This document shows positions 1 to 10,288 of a DNA stretch of 22,056 nucleotides, piece by piece. The stretch is from Proteromonas lacertae (taxonomy: Eukaryota > Sar > Bigyra > Opalinata > Proteromonadidae), in contig NGBS01000367.1 of assembly GCA_002245135.1 (NCBI GenBank), positions 1-22,056 of the forward strand. Reading direction: 5' to 3'. Within the stretch, counting starts at the first letter, position 1. Each line of letters begins with the position of its first letter. The notes under the pieces were generated by a model. The model was not told where the DNA came from. It did no database searches and saw only the letters and a program-made list of their open reading frames with translations. Made by a program: the position numbers and the translations under genes.

Positions 1-386
1 ATCTCTTTTGATTGACGTTGATATGTCTGTGCCATCTTCTCCAGGTCTTTGTTGGTGCATACATATGACCACCTCTTACCATGTTACAAATGCAGCTTGT
101 CCTGATCTACCAGTACCTCCTCCTGCAATACGTGGAATACGAGCAACAGCACGACCAGTTCCCATGATTCAGCTGAATGTTCATGACCAGCTCTCTTGAA
201 TACAGCATAAGGTTGACGGTGGTTTTTAGCCATGCTAAAACAATTACAAATACTATTTATACTTATCATGTACAAAGCTTACAATATCTGGACGGATTGG
301 AGCTTGAATACTTCTGGTAAATCAACTGTTTCACTTGTTTTTTTACCATCTAATCCATAGACGGATACTACAGCACGAGCAGATGC
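1..386 (-). CDS. RPL4: 60S ribosomal protein L4 (uL4), N-terminal part, cut by window edge
   Basis: Structural protein of the large ribosomal subunit, lining the exit tunnel. On the minus strand the translation gives uL4 hallmarks in order: [55 protein letters not shown] and [11 protein letters not shown]. An exon starts at 386 just after an acceptor (TAG at 387-389). A 28 nt intron lies at 235-262, giving the junction VHDN-MAKNHRQ. The exon holding the start codon is not resolved; only Met or a few residues should be missing. The reading frame needs one extra base at about 304 (A run), 161-163 (G run) and 87 (G), three losses in about 320 coding bases of one of the most conserved proteins known. 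I read these as sequencing or assembly errors; a decayed copy is the alternative. The gene continues past the left edge. Confidence 0.93.
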
Positions 387-585
387 CTATAATATAGTCT
401 AGATGATGAAAAATTTTTAAATGAGAAAGTAATTATCTCAAGGGTTTGAGTTAATGAAGAAAATTAAAGAAGACTTTTCTATTTGCATTAATTTAAATTT
501 TTACCCCCTTCTCAATACAAAATACCGTGTCTTTTTGTCTTATTTAGTTTTTAAATTTTCTCATCTGTTAATAACAATAAATACG

Positions 586-1347
586 ATGTCAGCAAAAAGA
601 TTATAAATTTGCAACAATATGTTCAGCAAATGTAAATAGATCAATGGCAGGTCATGATATTTTGAAAAAGAATAACTTCAATGTTAGATCATTTGGAACA
701 GGACTAAAGGTATTGAAAATATTGAATATTGAAATTAGTGAGAATTCCTGGTAAATCTGGTCAATTATCTTTTGATTTTGGAACTCCTTATCAGAAATAC
801 ATGATTATATGATAAAATCAGACAAAGCATGGTATTTAATAACATTGATTAACAATTAGGTTTCAACAGAGAGGATTATTGGATATGATAATAAGAGATA
901 AAAATATTAAAGAAGCACCACAGCGATGGCAAGATTGTGACTTTGTTACTGACTTCGATGTTGTCATCTGTTGTGGCCAAAAATTCATTCACAATAGTTT
1001 TAGATGGTATTTTTAATAACAATATAAAATAGATTTACAAACAAGAGATCTGCATGTAGAAGATAGTAAAACAATACATATTGTATGTTATGATATTGAA
1101 GATAAGCCAGAAATAGCAGATAAATCGCAGAAAATATATTGAAGCTGTGTCAAATGGTAAAAATAAAATATATACCATTTACTTACTCTTTTTTTTGATT
1201 TTATTATCTCTCTCATTTTATTGAAATATTTAATACTCTAATTATTTAGTGTAATGAAAAAGAAAGTCTTGATGATTTGATTCAATACTCTCAAGTTTTG
1301 AAGAAGAAACTGGAATTGCACTTGAATATTCTCCATTTTATCCTTAA
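586..1347 (+). CDS. SSU72: RNA polymerase II CTD phosphatase Ssu72 homolog
   Basis: Ssu72 removes phosphate from Ser5 (and Ser7) of the RNA polymerase II C-terminal repeats and acts with the 3'-end processing machinery. Translation shows the catalytic CX5R signature as ICSANVNRSM near the N-terminus, then HDILKK, VRSFGTG, DLQTRDLHVED, IHIVCYDIED and the C-terminal FEEETGIALE...FYP, matching the family end to end. Four introns fit: 710-738, 832-859, 1007-1032 and 1157-1249 (the last, 93 nt, is the longest in the window). Six single-base losses interrupt the frame, near 594-599 (A), 709 (G), 795-797 (A), 998-1001 (T), 1139 (T) and 1293 (A), all in short homopolymers. It is transcribed divergently from RPL4 with about 200 bp between them. 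Identity is firm; exact exon ends are less so because of the frame breaks. Confidence 0.88.
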
Positions 1348-1630
1348 CTTGTATTTTTAATTCATTATTTAACTAATTATAATTGTTCTAAGAATTCTGT
1401 TTTTATGTTAGTAGATATGTACATCATGTGTATATCATTCAAATAAAGATTGAATGCAATATATATTTTACAATTGTTAAACAAAAATGCATTTTAAAAA
1501 GATTATTAAAATCTATTTTGCAAATTAAATTTGCATTTCATTAAACTCTAATCTAAAAGTATATTTTCCTACCATATTCATAATATTTGACTTCTTTATT
1601 TCATGTTCAATGTATTTATCTACTTTATAG

Positions 1631-2865
1631 ATGTCTGACGAAAGTGGATCTGAAGAAGAGGAAGTTATTACCGATTTAAGAGAACCAACTGTTGTTGAAA
1701 AATATAAGAGTGCTGCAACATTGTAAATAAGGCATTAGCTGGTGTTATTGCTAAAATCGCTGTAGGTGAATCAATAACTAATTTGTGTCAAATTGGAGAT
1801 GTTTTAATTGATCAACAATGTGCATCCATCTATAAACAAAGAAATTATTAAAAGGTGTTGCTTTCCCAACCAATATCTCAGTCAATAACTGTGTATGTCA
1901 TTATTCCCCATATGCAACAGAATCAGAAGTAGTTAAAGCAGGAGATATATTAAAAATCGATATGGCTTGTCATATTGACGGATTCATCGCTTCAGTTGCT
2001 CATACACATATAGTTGATGGTGGAGAAACTCCATTAACTGGTAAAGTTGCTAATTGTATTGCTGCTGCTCATACAGCACTTGAAGTAGCAAGAAGAGTAA
2101 TTAAACCAGGTGTTAAGGTATATATATATATTCATAAATTAATATTTATTATTTGTATTGTATAGAATACAGCAGTAACTGAAGCTATCTCAAAAGTAAC
2201 AGATCAATTTGGAGTAAATAGGGTTCAAGGTGTATTAACCCATCAATGAAACAGTGGATTATTGATGGCAATAAAGTCGTAATAGAAAAGGAAGAAATTG
2301 ATCAAAAAGTAGATGAATGCGAATTTGATATGTATGAAGTATATGCTTTGGATATTGTTGTCAGTACTGGTGAAGGAAAAGTATAAATATTTAATATATA
2401 TATATATATATATAGCCACGTGAAACTGGTCCAAGAACAACAATCTTCAAAAGAGCTGTAGATCAGAAATACAATTTAAGAATGAAAGCATCACGTTCAT
2501 TATTAAAAGAAGTTGATACTCACTATCCAACATTACCATTCAACATTCGTAATTTTCCTGATGCTAATCAAGCTAGACTTGGTATAACAGAATGCTTGAC
2601 TCATAGTTTGTTCCATCCATACCCAGTATTATATGAGAAAGATGGTGAAATAGTTGCTCATTTTAAGACAACTTTGTTATTAGTACCAAATGGAACTGAA
2701 TCTATTACTGGATTTACATATGATGAAAGTAAAATTAAATCAGATGTTACTGTTGATGAAGAAACAAAGACTATCCTTGCTACTGAACCATTTATGAAGA
2801 AGAAGAAGGCAAAGAAGGCAGCTGCAGCTGCTGCTGTTCCTCCTGCACCAGCTGCCAGTTCATAA
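1631..2865 (+). CDS. PA2G4: EBP1 / proliferation-associated protein 2G4 homolog (M24-fold)
   Basis: A ribosome-associated member of the methionine-aminopeptidase (M24, pita-bread) fold; the eukaryotic EBP1 family lacks peptidase activity and acts in translation and ribosome biogenesis. Matching blocks are GVAFPTNISVNNCVCHYSP, DGFIASVAHTHIVD, VLTHQMKQWIIDG, YEVYALDIVVSTGEGK, LPFNIR and VLYEKDGEIVAHFKTT. The C-terminus has a Lys-rich KKKKAKK patch followed by an Ala/Pro tail, as in the family's nucleic-acid-binding tail. Introns lie at 2118-2165 (48 nt) and 2381-2415 (35 nt, a TA repeat). Single-base losses break the frame near 1717 (A run), 1834-1836 (A run) and 2245 (A run). The ATG at 1631 follows TTTATAG and is chosen because the acidic N-terminus starts there. 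From 2416 to the stop the frame is clean. Confidence 0.92.
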
Positions 2866-3005
2866 TAATTATTATTATGTTGGAATATTGTTGTTTTCAT
2901 TTTCGATTTTATATTTTTTTTTAATTTCAAAAATACAACAATTTTAATATCATTTATAATATATATAATAATCAAAAATGACAATAGTCAATATAATAGG
3001 AGTAT

Positions 3006-6000
3006 TTAATTCTCATTATCAAGCAATCTTTGGTTGATATCTTGATTCATTGTAACATTCTTCTCCTTATTCTCAGTTCTAGGTAGAACATCTTTCTCAT
3101 CTCCTGTATAATCTGATTCAGTATTTGTACACCATGCCAATACAAGATAAAATGCATTAAACAGAATGAATATAAATATCCAAATTGGACTAACAGCAAA
3201 AAACAATAACCAGAATAAACATTCTAGCAAAAACACACTTCCATTAATGATCAATTTAAATATATGAGGTACAGGTTCTATTTTATTAGATATTTTCTCC
3301 AATAATTCACCATTAAATTTGATAGTCGCTGAAACAAAAGCAGATACTCCACATTCATTATTCTCCACTTCTTCTTCATCATAAACAGGTTGAGTATTTG
3401 TACCTTCTACCCAGAAGTGATAGATAATTTCATACAAACAGAAGATATAAATCCAAATTGGACTAAACACAACGAAGAAGAAGAATCCAAAGAAAAAGAA
3501 TACAAACAATGCTAATCCCATGAATAAGTATATGAATGGTTGAACAAAGAATGGTAAAGTTCCAATATATAACCATAAAGCCATTATACCTTCAGAGAAC
3601 CATTGACAGAATGATGTAATAACATTACAGACTGGCCAACCATCACTCATTTCTTTTACATCTTGGAAATAACATTCAACTGATGTATTTTTATATTGTT
3701 CTGGTAATTCAAACTTATTGAGTGATTTTTTAGGTGTGTCATATTCTAAACAAATAGAATCCGTTGGTATTGATACTCTTGTAGCGTCTTTCTTATTCTT
3801 TGGAACTTCACTTTGTACTTTCTAAAGTAATAGAAACATAATATATACATTAATAAATCTAAAATCAATAGCAAATTGATTGAATGATAAGAATTTCCTT
3901 TCATACTTTGAGTAATACTCAAATTTATCAGGAAATACTTTGTTTTCTGGAATAATATTATTGATATTATCTTTCTCATATTGTTCAATCAATTCTCTAT
4001 TAATATCATTCACTAATAAAGGAATTAATATCTTAAAACTTTCATTTGACTTTTTCATCAATTCTTCTTGATTTTCATATTTTGGTTCAAGTGATATTCT
4101 TTGATATATTGAATCTTTAATATCTCTCATATACTAGATAATTATAATATCATTATTATTATTATACTTGATCTTCAGCTGATGCATCTATTTTTGTATA
4201 ATCAACTTTCATCAATTCATCTTGAATGATTTTACAGAGAGTATTATCAATTGTAACATCTTTTTTACTTTCATTAATGTTTAATACTTCGCAGATTGTC
4301 TTAAGATTCTTTGTAGATGGTTGATTAGTAAATTTAATCAATGTCTATTCATTTATATCATAAATAATAATAAAATATTTATAAAGATACTCTCATTATT
4401 CGAATATGATTATTTTCATCTTCATATATTAAATCTAAATTCTCATATTTCTCTTTAATCACATTTCGATCTTTTATAAAATTGTAAATCTTTTCAAAAT
4501 AATCTCGAATTAAGTTTATATAACTTGAATAATTCTCATCAATCTTATTATCAGCTATGGAATGATCACTCTCATATCTATTCATATATAAGAACAACTA
4601 AATTTATATACTTTATCTTTTCTATAGCATTTCTTTTACTTGCTTTCTTTATCTCCATTCTATCTCTCTTCTTATATCTTTCGATATCTTTCCAGTATTC
4701 GTCAATATTCATTTTCACTTCATTTGCTTCTTCACATCGTTTATATTTACTTTCATCTTCGATTGTATATAAATATTTACCACTTTCGATTAAACCATAA
4801 TAACTATTACCTTGACTTATACAATCATCCATATTCAATGTTAATGTCAAATTTTTATTGTTTTCATTACTCTTCTCTTTTAAATAATTCAATAATTCAT
4901 CTTTTAATTTGGTTATTCTCATTGAACCACCTATTGTACAAATCTCTAAATCTTTCAACTCTTCTTCATTCCAACAACTTTCGTTTAAACATTCATCTAA
5001 TAATGATTTTATCTTATTCCATATATCATGTTTTTGTATTACTTCATTTAGTTTATCAATACTATATTCACCATCATAATCTTCATCATCTTCTAAGATT
5101 TGATCAATATGAATATTGATTGTATCAGCTCCTTGAGCACTTAGTTTCTCTTTCATCTTTATTACATTATCCATTATTCGATAATATACTTTTTTCTCAT
5201 TATTACTTTCAATCTCATTTCCTTCTTCTATTATCATACCTTTTATATCTTCCATTAAATATTCATCTATTATTCGACCTCCAATATTCTTTTCGTATTT
5301 GTAACTCAGGATTTTACATTTGTCTTTATCATATTCACAACTACAAACATTTAAACTTACATTTCCCATATTCACAAATAATATACGACGATTTTTATTT
5401 GTTCGTTTTATTTCATCATTATTTTCAATTCCAAATAATGTCACATAACCTATATAATCATTGATTATTTCGATATTTTTACATCCATCTTTCTCATTTA
5501 TCTTTTTCAACATTTCTTTTATCATTTCTTTACTTTCCATGTTTAAATAGCTGGGAATCTATTTATATTATATTAAATACAATATATATATATATATATA
5601 TACACTCATTATTATTGAATCAAGCTCTTTCAAACATTTTCGATTTTCATTTATATAATTCATTGTTTTATCAATAAACATAAAATACAACTCTTCTACA
5701 CTAATTATTCGTTCTTCTTCATTTCCATCTTCATTTTCATATTTCAATTTCAAACACATATGATTATCTTCACTTTCTACTATATTAAAAGGATTGTGAA
5801 ATTTTAACTTCTCTATATCATATTTTTCACTAAATAAATCCAATATATAGCCTAATGAGTTTTGAATATTACGAGGTTGCTAGACATTTATATAGATACA
5901 ACAGAAATACGAGATTTTTAGCTAAACTACTAAATAAACGCTCACTACCATTCTTCAAACTAAAAATATTTCTATACACATTATATTATTATTTCTTATA

Positions 6001-6128
6001 TACTCAAAACTTTTACTTCCACTTTCAAATTCAACTGTTTGACTTTTATAACTATTCTCTTTTCCTTCTAAAAGAGCTACTTTTGTGTATTTCGAACCAC
6101 TGTCAATTCCAATTATTGCAGTTGTCAT
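3006..6128 (-). CDS. Hsp110-like ATPase domain fused to a C-terminal multi-spanning membrane region
   Basis: Eight exons: 6004-6128, 5911-5959, 5604-5879, 4612-5558, 4391-4577, 4168-4344, 3849-4133 and 3006-3821. The seven introns (27-46 nt, GTA...TAG) all keep phase, giving one 953-residue protein. Residues 1 to about 410 are an Hsp70-superfamily nucleotide-binding domain: GIDSGSKYTKVAL (phosphate 1), IIMSIPSYLN, IEIINDYIG, ILFVNMGNVSLNV (phosphate 2), GGRIIDEYL and ICTIGGSMRITKL (adenosine). The phosphate-2 loop has MGN where Hsp70 has LGGG, as in Hsp110 (MGH). No beta-sandwich substrate domain is evident. A charged helical region (about 420-680) follows, then hydrophobic blocks at about 760-818 and 869-912, each ending in a SPIWI(Y/F)IF module, and an acidic tail. 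There is no signal peptide, so the ATPase domain should be cytosolic and tethered to a membrane. Hsp110 proteins are nucleotide-exchange factors for Hsp70; that role here is inference. Confidence 0.82.
5582..5603. repeat. TA microsatellite inside an intron
   Basis: About ten TA units making up the 5' half of intron 3 of the Hsp110-like gene (5559-5603). Similar TA tracts occupy the EBP1 intron at 2381-2415. They appear to be intron filler, and their length may vary. Confidence 0.75.
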
Positions 6129-6232
6129 ACTGTAAATACAGAAATTTTAAAATCTTGATGGTAATTTACATGAATTTGTGTCATTTTGACATATTTATTA
6201 TTTTTAATTTTTGAGGTTAAATAGAAATCTAA

Positions 6233-6783
6233 ATGAGTGATAAAGAAAATATATTAAAAGAAGATAAGAGATTGCATCCAAAATGTGAATATTCAACTCA
6301 AAGAAATCGAACTGTATTCTTCTTTTTTTTCTGAAGTGATAATATAATATTTAATAGTGTAATGTGATAAATGGTAAAGAGAAATGTGAAACAATTGAGA
6401 AGATATATCGACTTTGTCCAAACAAAAGAGATGTAGTTATTGTTAAGTAATATAGTGAATAGGTAATGATATACGAAAACAAAGAAATTAGCGAAAAAGA
6501 GTTTGATAATTCAGCTGTTACTTCGAAAAACAACACATTGTCATTTTCTGTGGAAGTTCCTGATATCTCTGAGATGTTAAACCAATTTCAAGAATTTGCT
6601 AATGAAATAGTTAAACCAGGAATTGATGGTTTTAATCGTGAAACTAAAGAATGGTTTGATTCACAGTATTATATATATTTATTTATATTTACATATATTT
6701 AATTGAATAGTTCTAGAAATAACAATGGTCCAATTCCTGGTGATTCTTTGCCTTCCAATCCTAAAGATTCTGTTGATTTATAA
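6233..6783 (+). CDS. Small Cys-containing protein of unknown function
   Basis: Four short exons give a 138-residue protein: 6233-6314, 6359-6446, 6492-6665 and 6711-6783. Intron 2 could instead be 21 nt (after the ATT codon, ending at 6461), which adds eight residues and keeps frame; the 45 nt version has the usual GTA donor. The N-terminal third has a Cys pattern C-x18-C-x9-C-P (HPKC, KEKC, IYRLCPNK), which looks like a conserved core. The rest is polar and acidic, with SFSVEVPDISEML and a possible amphipathic stretch NQFQEFANEIVKPG, and ends in DSVDL. I do not recognise the family. A mitochondrial Cys-motif protein is conceivable, but only one CX9C is present. The gene is divergent from the Hsp110-like gene, sharing a 104 bp intergenic region. 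Confidence 0.6.
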
Positions 6784-7030
6784 ATATTAAATGTTTATTT
6801 TTATTTTATTTGTTTATTTGCGTTTTTTGAATATAGAACATAGTAATAATTTACATGAACATATATTTATGTCAATAATTTGAAGTTCTATGGTATGACA
6901 TATCATTAATACTGTGGACAGTTATAGAGAATATGTAAATATTATTTTTTAATGTAAATAACCGGAGATGGAAAAGGTAAATTTAAAAAGGTAAAATAAT
7001 TATTCAATATCCTTACAATTATATATATTT

Positions 7031-7100
7031 ATGAAGGAATTTGCTATAATAATATGGAAATTATAATAAATACGTGATTATTGTAAAAATTCCTTCAATA
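7031..7100. repeat. Imperfect inverted repeat / potential hairpin
   Basis: TGAAGGAATTT at 7032-7042 pairs perfectly with AAATTCCTTCA at 7088-7098. After a small bulge the pairing continues (CTATAATAAT against ATTATTGTAA, two mismatches), giving about 21 paired positions around a loop of about 24 nt. It could be a transcribed hairpin, a termination or regulatory structure, or the remnant of a small terminal-inverted-repeat element. There is no target-site duplication I can point to. Confidence 0.45.
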
Positions 7101-7130
7101 CATGAAATACAATGTAATACACAAAATACA
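7097..7130 (+). promoter_or_regulatory. Four AATACA words with 9-10 bp spacing
   Basis: AATACA starts at 7097, 7106, 7116 and 7125, spaced 9, 10 and 9 bp, or about one helical turn. The last copy ends 35 bp before the start codon of the membrane-PH gene. A similar array precedes the next gene (10289-10313). Helical phasing just upstream of start codons suggests a binding site or core-promoter element, though AT-rich composition makes chance repeats easier. The function is inferred only from position. Confidence 0.35.
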
Positions 7131-7165
7131 TCATTTCTCATTTTCAACTTTTTTTTGAATTAGGA

Positions 7166-10100
7166 ATGAATATGATGTGTAGATCAGCTCGTATATAATT
7201 TATATTTAATTTTCACAGTTTTCCTCACACTATGTATTATGTTTGCGACTTCTCTTGCTGCTGAAGAGAAATTGGAATTTCAAGTTTGTAGTTTTATACC
7301 AAATACACCACTTCCAACATGGAAGCCTATGACACCAATTCCTATTACAGCTAAACCTACAACTGAAGCAACAGGAACAATAGATATTGGAAATACAACA
7401 CCAGAAGTTACAACTACTCAGACAACTACTCAAACAACTACTCAAACATCAACTACGGAAACTTCCACTGGCACAGTAGATGAAGATGCAACAGGAGATG
7501 TTACAACAGCTGCTAGTACTGCCACTACAACTCCAGAAGCAACTGCAAGTAAACCAACTGCAGAAGCAACAACAGCTGCTACAACAGCAACAACAACTGA
7601 AGAAGAAACAAATGGAACTGAAGAACAATTAACAACTGCAACAACAACTAAAACAACAACAGAAGATGATAATGATCCAACCACTGAAGAAGAAAAACAA
7701 CTAGCAGAAAATGTAAGAGAAAATAGTGAAGATTATGAAAGATTGGTGAAGAAACACAATAGAATGTTAATAGAATATGGAAAATGGCCTGTTGGTTATA
7801 CTGATGAAAATATTACTAAATTAACTAAAGATGCATTAGGCAAATATTTTCAAGAACAATCATTTACAGCAAATTTAGAAAAGATTGAAGTATCATTTAC
7901 AAATACTACTAATGAAAAGAATGATACAAATACTTACAATATAAAAGTAGAAGGAATAACATTTGATGATGGTTTATTAAACAGATGGAATGAACTAGTA
8001 GAAAGTATTAGAGCTAAACAAGCACCAATATATGAATATTTCTATAATAATACTGATAATGATTTAATGGAATGTTCACTACCAGAAAGATTAAGAGATC
8101 CAGCGCCTTGTGATTATAATAAAACATTATTTGAATATTTAGCACTTAATAAAGGAAGTGATACAAAAACAATATCACCAATTAATCCAGTTGAAAATTC
8201 TACATATACAATTAGTTGTTCAAGAGGTGATTTTGTACAACGCAATGCTGAAGGAAGTTTTACAGTTACTGTAGGAACACAAGCAAAACCAAGTGTGTAT
8301 TGTAATGTGGAGTGTAAAGCACCAGAATATAGATCAGGTTATAATCAATTGACATTTAAGATTACTGAATATAAACCTAAAGTTAATCTAAAAGCAAGTA
8401 CATTCAAATCAACTATAAATTCAGGAGAAAAATTCTCAACATCTGTTAAAATACAATATCCAACTGTTAAACCTGATAATGCAGAAGAGATTAATTTAAA
8501 ACTCACATTGTCAATTAAAGAACCTAATAGTGGATGTGAATTGAATGATAAAACAACAGCTAATGGTAATACTGAATTGAAAATAGATAATGTTCTTATT
8601 AATTGTACTGAAGTTGGTGTTAAAAAATTGACATTAAAATACACTATTACCGATGAAGCTGGTAAAACTGTAGGTATTGATGTTGTTGAGAGAACATTAA
8701 CAGTTATTAAAAAGCCAGATTTAGTAGAACCAACAACAGAACCTCCACCAGCAGGAGATACAACTCCAACAACTCCAGAACCAACAGGTGAAAAAGTCTT
8801 AGTTTATGGATGTAGTAAAGATGGGCAATCATATGATTCTTACACTGGTTTATGTTGTGTAAGAAATGCAGGATTCGGTGAAACATGTTCAACATTAGAA
8901 GTGACATTCCCATTCGCATCAACATCAACTGATGAAGGTAATAACAAACTTACAGATGATTTTAAAACAGATTATGTAAGGATGTTAAAACGATATGTAT
9001 TTCATCTTAGTAACTTTAATTTTGATGTGAAGGAAGATGCAAATAATCCAATGAATTTGAAAATCATTATTCATTTCTATTTGAATCATACATTTGGTTA
9101 TGATGGTAATAAAGAAGAATTAGTAAGAAGATCATTGCAAGAAGGTATGAATTGGGCTGCATTAGAAAATCCTTATACTTATATTAAAACTGTTATATCA
9201 TATGTAGAACCAACAGCTGATGTAGGAAGTAGTGAAGAAATTCCACCTGAATTAGCAGAAGCCTTACCACCAGCAGCTAAACAGCAAATTCAAAAGATTA
9301 AAGAAGAAGCTCCAGTAGAAGCAACCAAATTAGCAGTTGAAAGTAGTGTTGTTATTGATGCTGATAAAGGTATTGAAGTTATAGATTCTGTGCCAGAAGA
9401 TATTGAACCACCAGTTGTGAAAGTAGAATATAGAACACCATCAGGAGGAGATAATGATGATGATGAATCTTGGGCTAGTAAATATTGGTATGTAATTTTA
9501 ATCATTGTGTTAGTAGTAGTAATAATATTAGTAATAGCTGGTGTAGCTGTATATGTAAGTATAAATACATCAAACGGTAACTTTGAGAAAGAAAAGATCC
9601 AAAAGAATACAAAGAACTTCACTGAGAATGTAATACCAATTGAAAAGATAAAACAAGAGAATGAAGTAACTGATGATGAAATATACAAGCCATTTAGTTA
9701 TGAAATAATCAAAGAAGGATATTTAATGAAAGAAGGTAAAGATCGTGTAGTTGGTAAATGGCAAAGAAGATATTTCGTTGTATATTTTGAACCAGCTTCA
9801 ATCAGAGTGTATGATTCAATGGTTCCTAGTTATTATGGTAAAGTATATTTAGGTGAAAAACAGAATATTCCATTAGAATGTTATAATGGAATAGAATATG
9901 AAAGTGGAAATAAAGATTTTACAATAGTATTGAAAGTGAGAGATTCATCTATCAAGACATTTACACCAGGTGATGAAGAGAAGAAAGTTCATTTGAAAGT
10001 ACCTGATGAAGTAGAGAATGGTGAAGAAGTAGCTAGAGGCTGGGTTGAATGTATAAAGAATTTCAAAGAACAAAAACCAAAGGCTGTTGATGCTTGGGCA

Positions 10101-10226
10101 AGACCATTGATAGTGAATGATAAAGGAGGAATTGTTGTTCACAAAACACAAGCTGCAATGGATAAGAAGAATGCAGAAATTGTAGGTAGATTTGAAGCTT
10201 CTAAAACTAAAGTTACAAATGCATAA
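7166..10226 (+). CDS. Type I membrane protein: signal peptide, Thr-rich stalk, ectodomain, TM, cytoplasmic PH domain
   Basis: A single 28 nt intron (7191-7218, the only CAG acceptor in the window) joins a short first exon to the main exon, giving 1010 residues. Splicing creates a clear signal peptide with the core ALFLTLCIMFATSLAA; reading from the ATG at 7239 would lose half of it. ATGs at 7166, 7172 and 7175 are all in frame. Next come a Thr/Ala/Glu-rich, mucin-like segment (about residues 45-155), an ectodomain with scattered Cys (about 155-755), and one TM helix (about 764-790, WYVILIIVLVVVIILVIAG). A cytoplasmic PH domain follows (about 841-955: EGYLMKEG, KWQRRYFVVYF, GWVECIKNF). PH domains bind phosphoinositides or proteins, so this looks like a surface adhesion or receptor protein coupling to the inner membrane face. 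Two ectodomain segments (about 220-290 and 570-660) share a helix-strand-strand look resembling SEA-type modules, which is weak inference. Confidence 0.85.
7396..7450 (+). repeat. Tandem 12 bp coding repeat (Thr-Thr-Gln-Thr)
   Basis: Within the Thr-rich stalk, a 12 bp unit close to CAAACAACTACT recurs about four times in tandem, encoding TTQT units. This is typical replication-slippage expansion in a mucin-like region and may vary in length between strains. Confidence 0.7.
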
Positions 10227-10288
10227 AGAGTATATTCACTAAATTCATTTCATGGAGAATATTTGTGTTTGTTTGTTTAAATAAATGA

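Larger units (their letters stand above)
6784..7165. other. Intergenic stretch without a gene
   Basis: A 382 bp AT-rich gap between the small Cys protein and the signal-peptide/PH gene. I see no conserved coding segment in either strand. It contains an imperfect inverted repeat at 7031-7100 and a cluster of four evenly spaced AATACA words at 7097-7130 just upstream of the next start codon. A GC-richer word (ACCGGAG) at about 6961 has no assigned meaning. Confidence 0.6.

Noticed and set aside
1-1347. RPL4 and SSU72 as pseudogenes
   Set aside because: Apart from homopolymer losses, motifs, splice sites and catalytic residues are intact with no other decay. Still possible if reads confirm the indels.
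1-2250. Programmed -1 frameshifting in RPL4, SSU72 and EBP1
   Set aside because: About twelve sites in three unrelated genes with no common slippery heptamer, and at least one (near 87 in RPL4) would give the wrong residue if decoded by slippage. Base losses in homopolymers explain all of them.
1631-2865. Active methionine aminopeptidase
   Set aside because: The sequence follows EBP1/PA2G4 including its C-terminal basic tail, and that family lacks the metal ligands and activity.
4640-5464. Plus-strand ORFs opposite the Hsp110-like gene
   Set aside because: They are Tyr/Leu/Ser/His-rich antisense shadows of an Asp/Glu/Lys-rich gene with no recognisable domain.
6233-6783. Twin CX9C (CHCH) mitochondrial protein
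   Set aside because: On careful reading of the first splice junction only three Cys remain, spaced C-x18-C-x9-C, so the second CX9C is missing.
6162-6859. TAATTTACATGAA repeated at 6162-6174 and 6847-6859, flanking the small Cys gene
   Set aside because: A 13 bp match is expected by chance many times in DNA this AT-rich; nothing else links the two sites.
7442-7684. Minus-strand Val/Ala/Ser-rich ORF opposite the Thr stalk
   Set aside because: It is the antisense translation of ACA/GCA-rich codons and has no independent coding signal.
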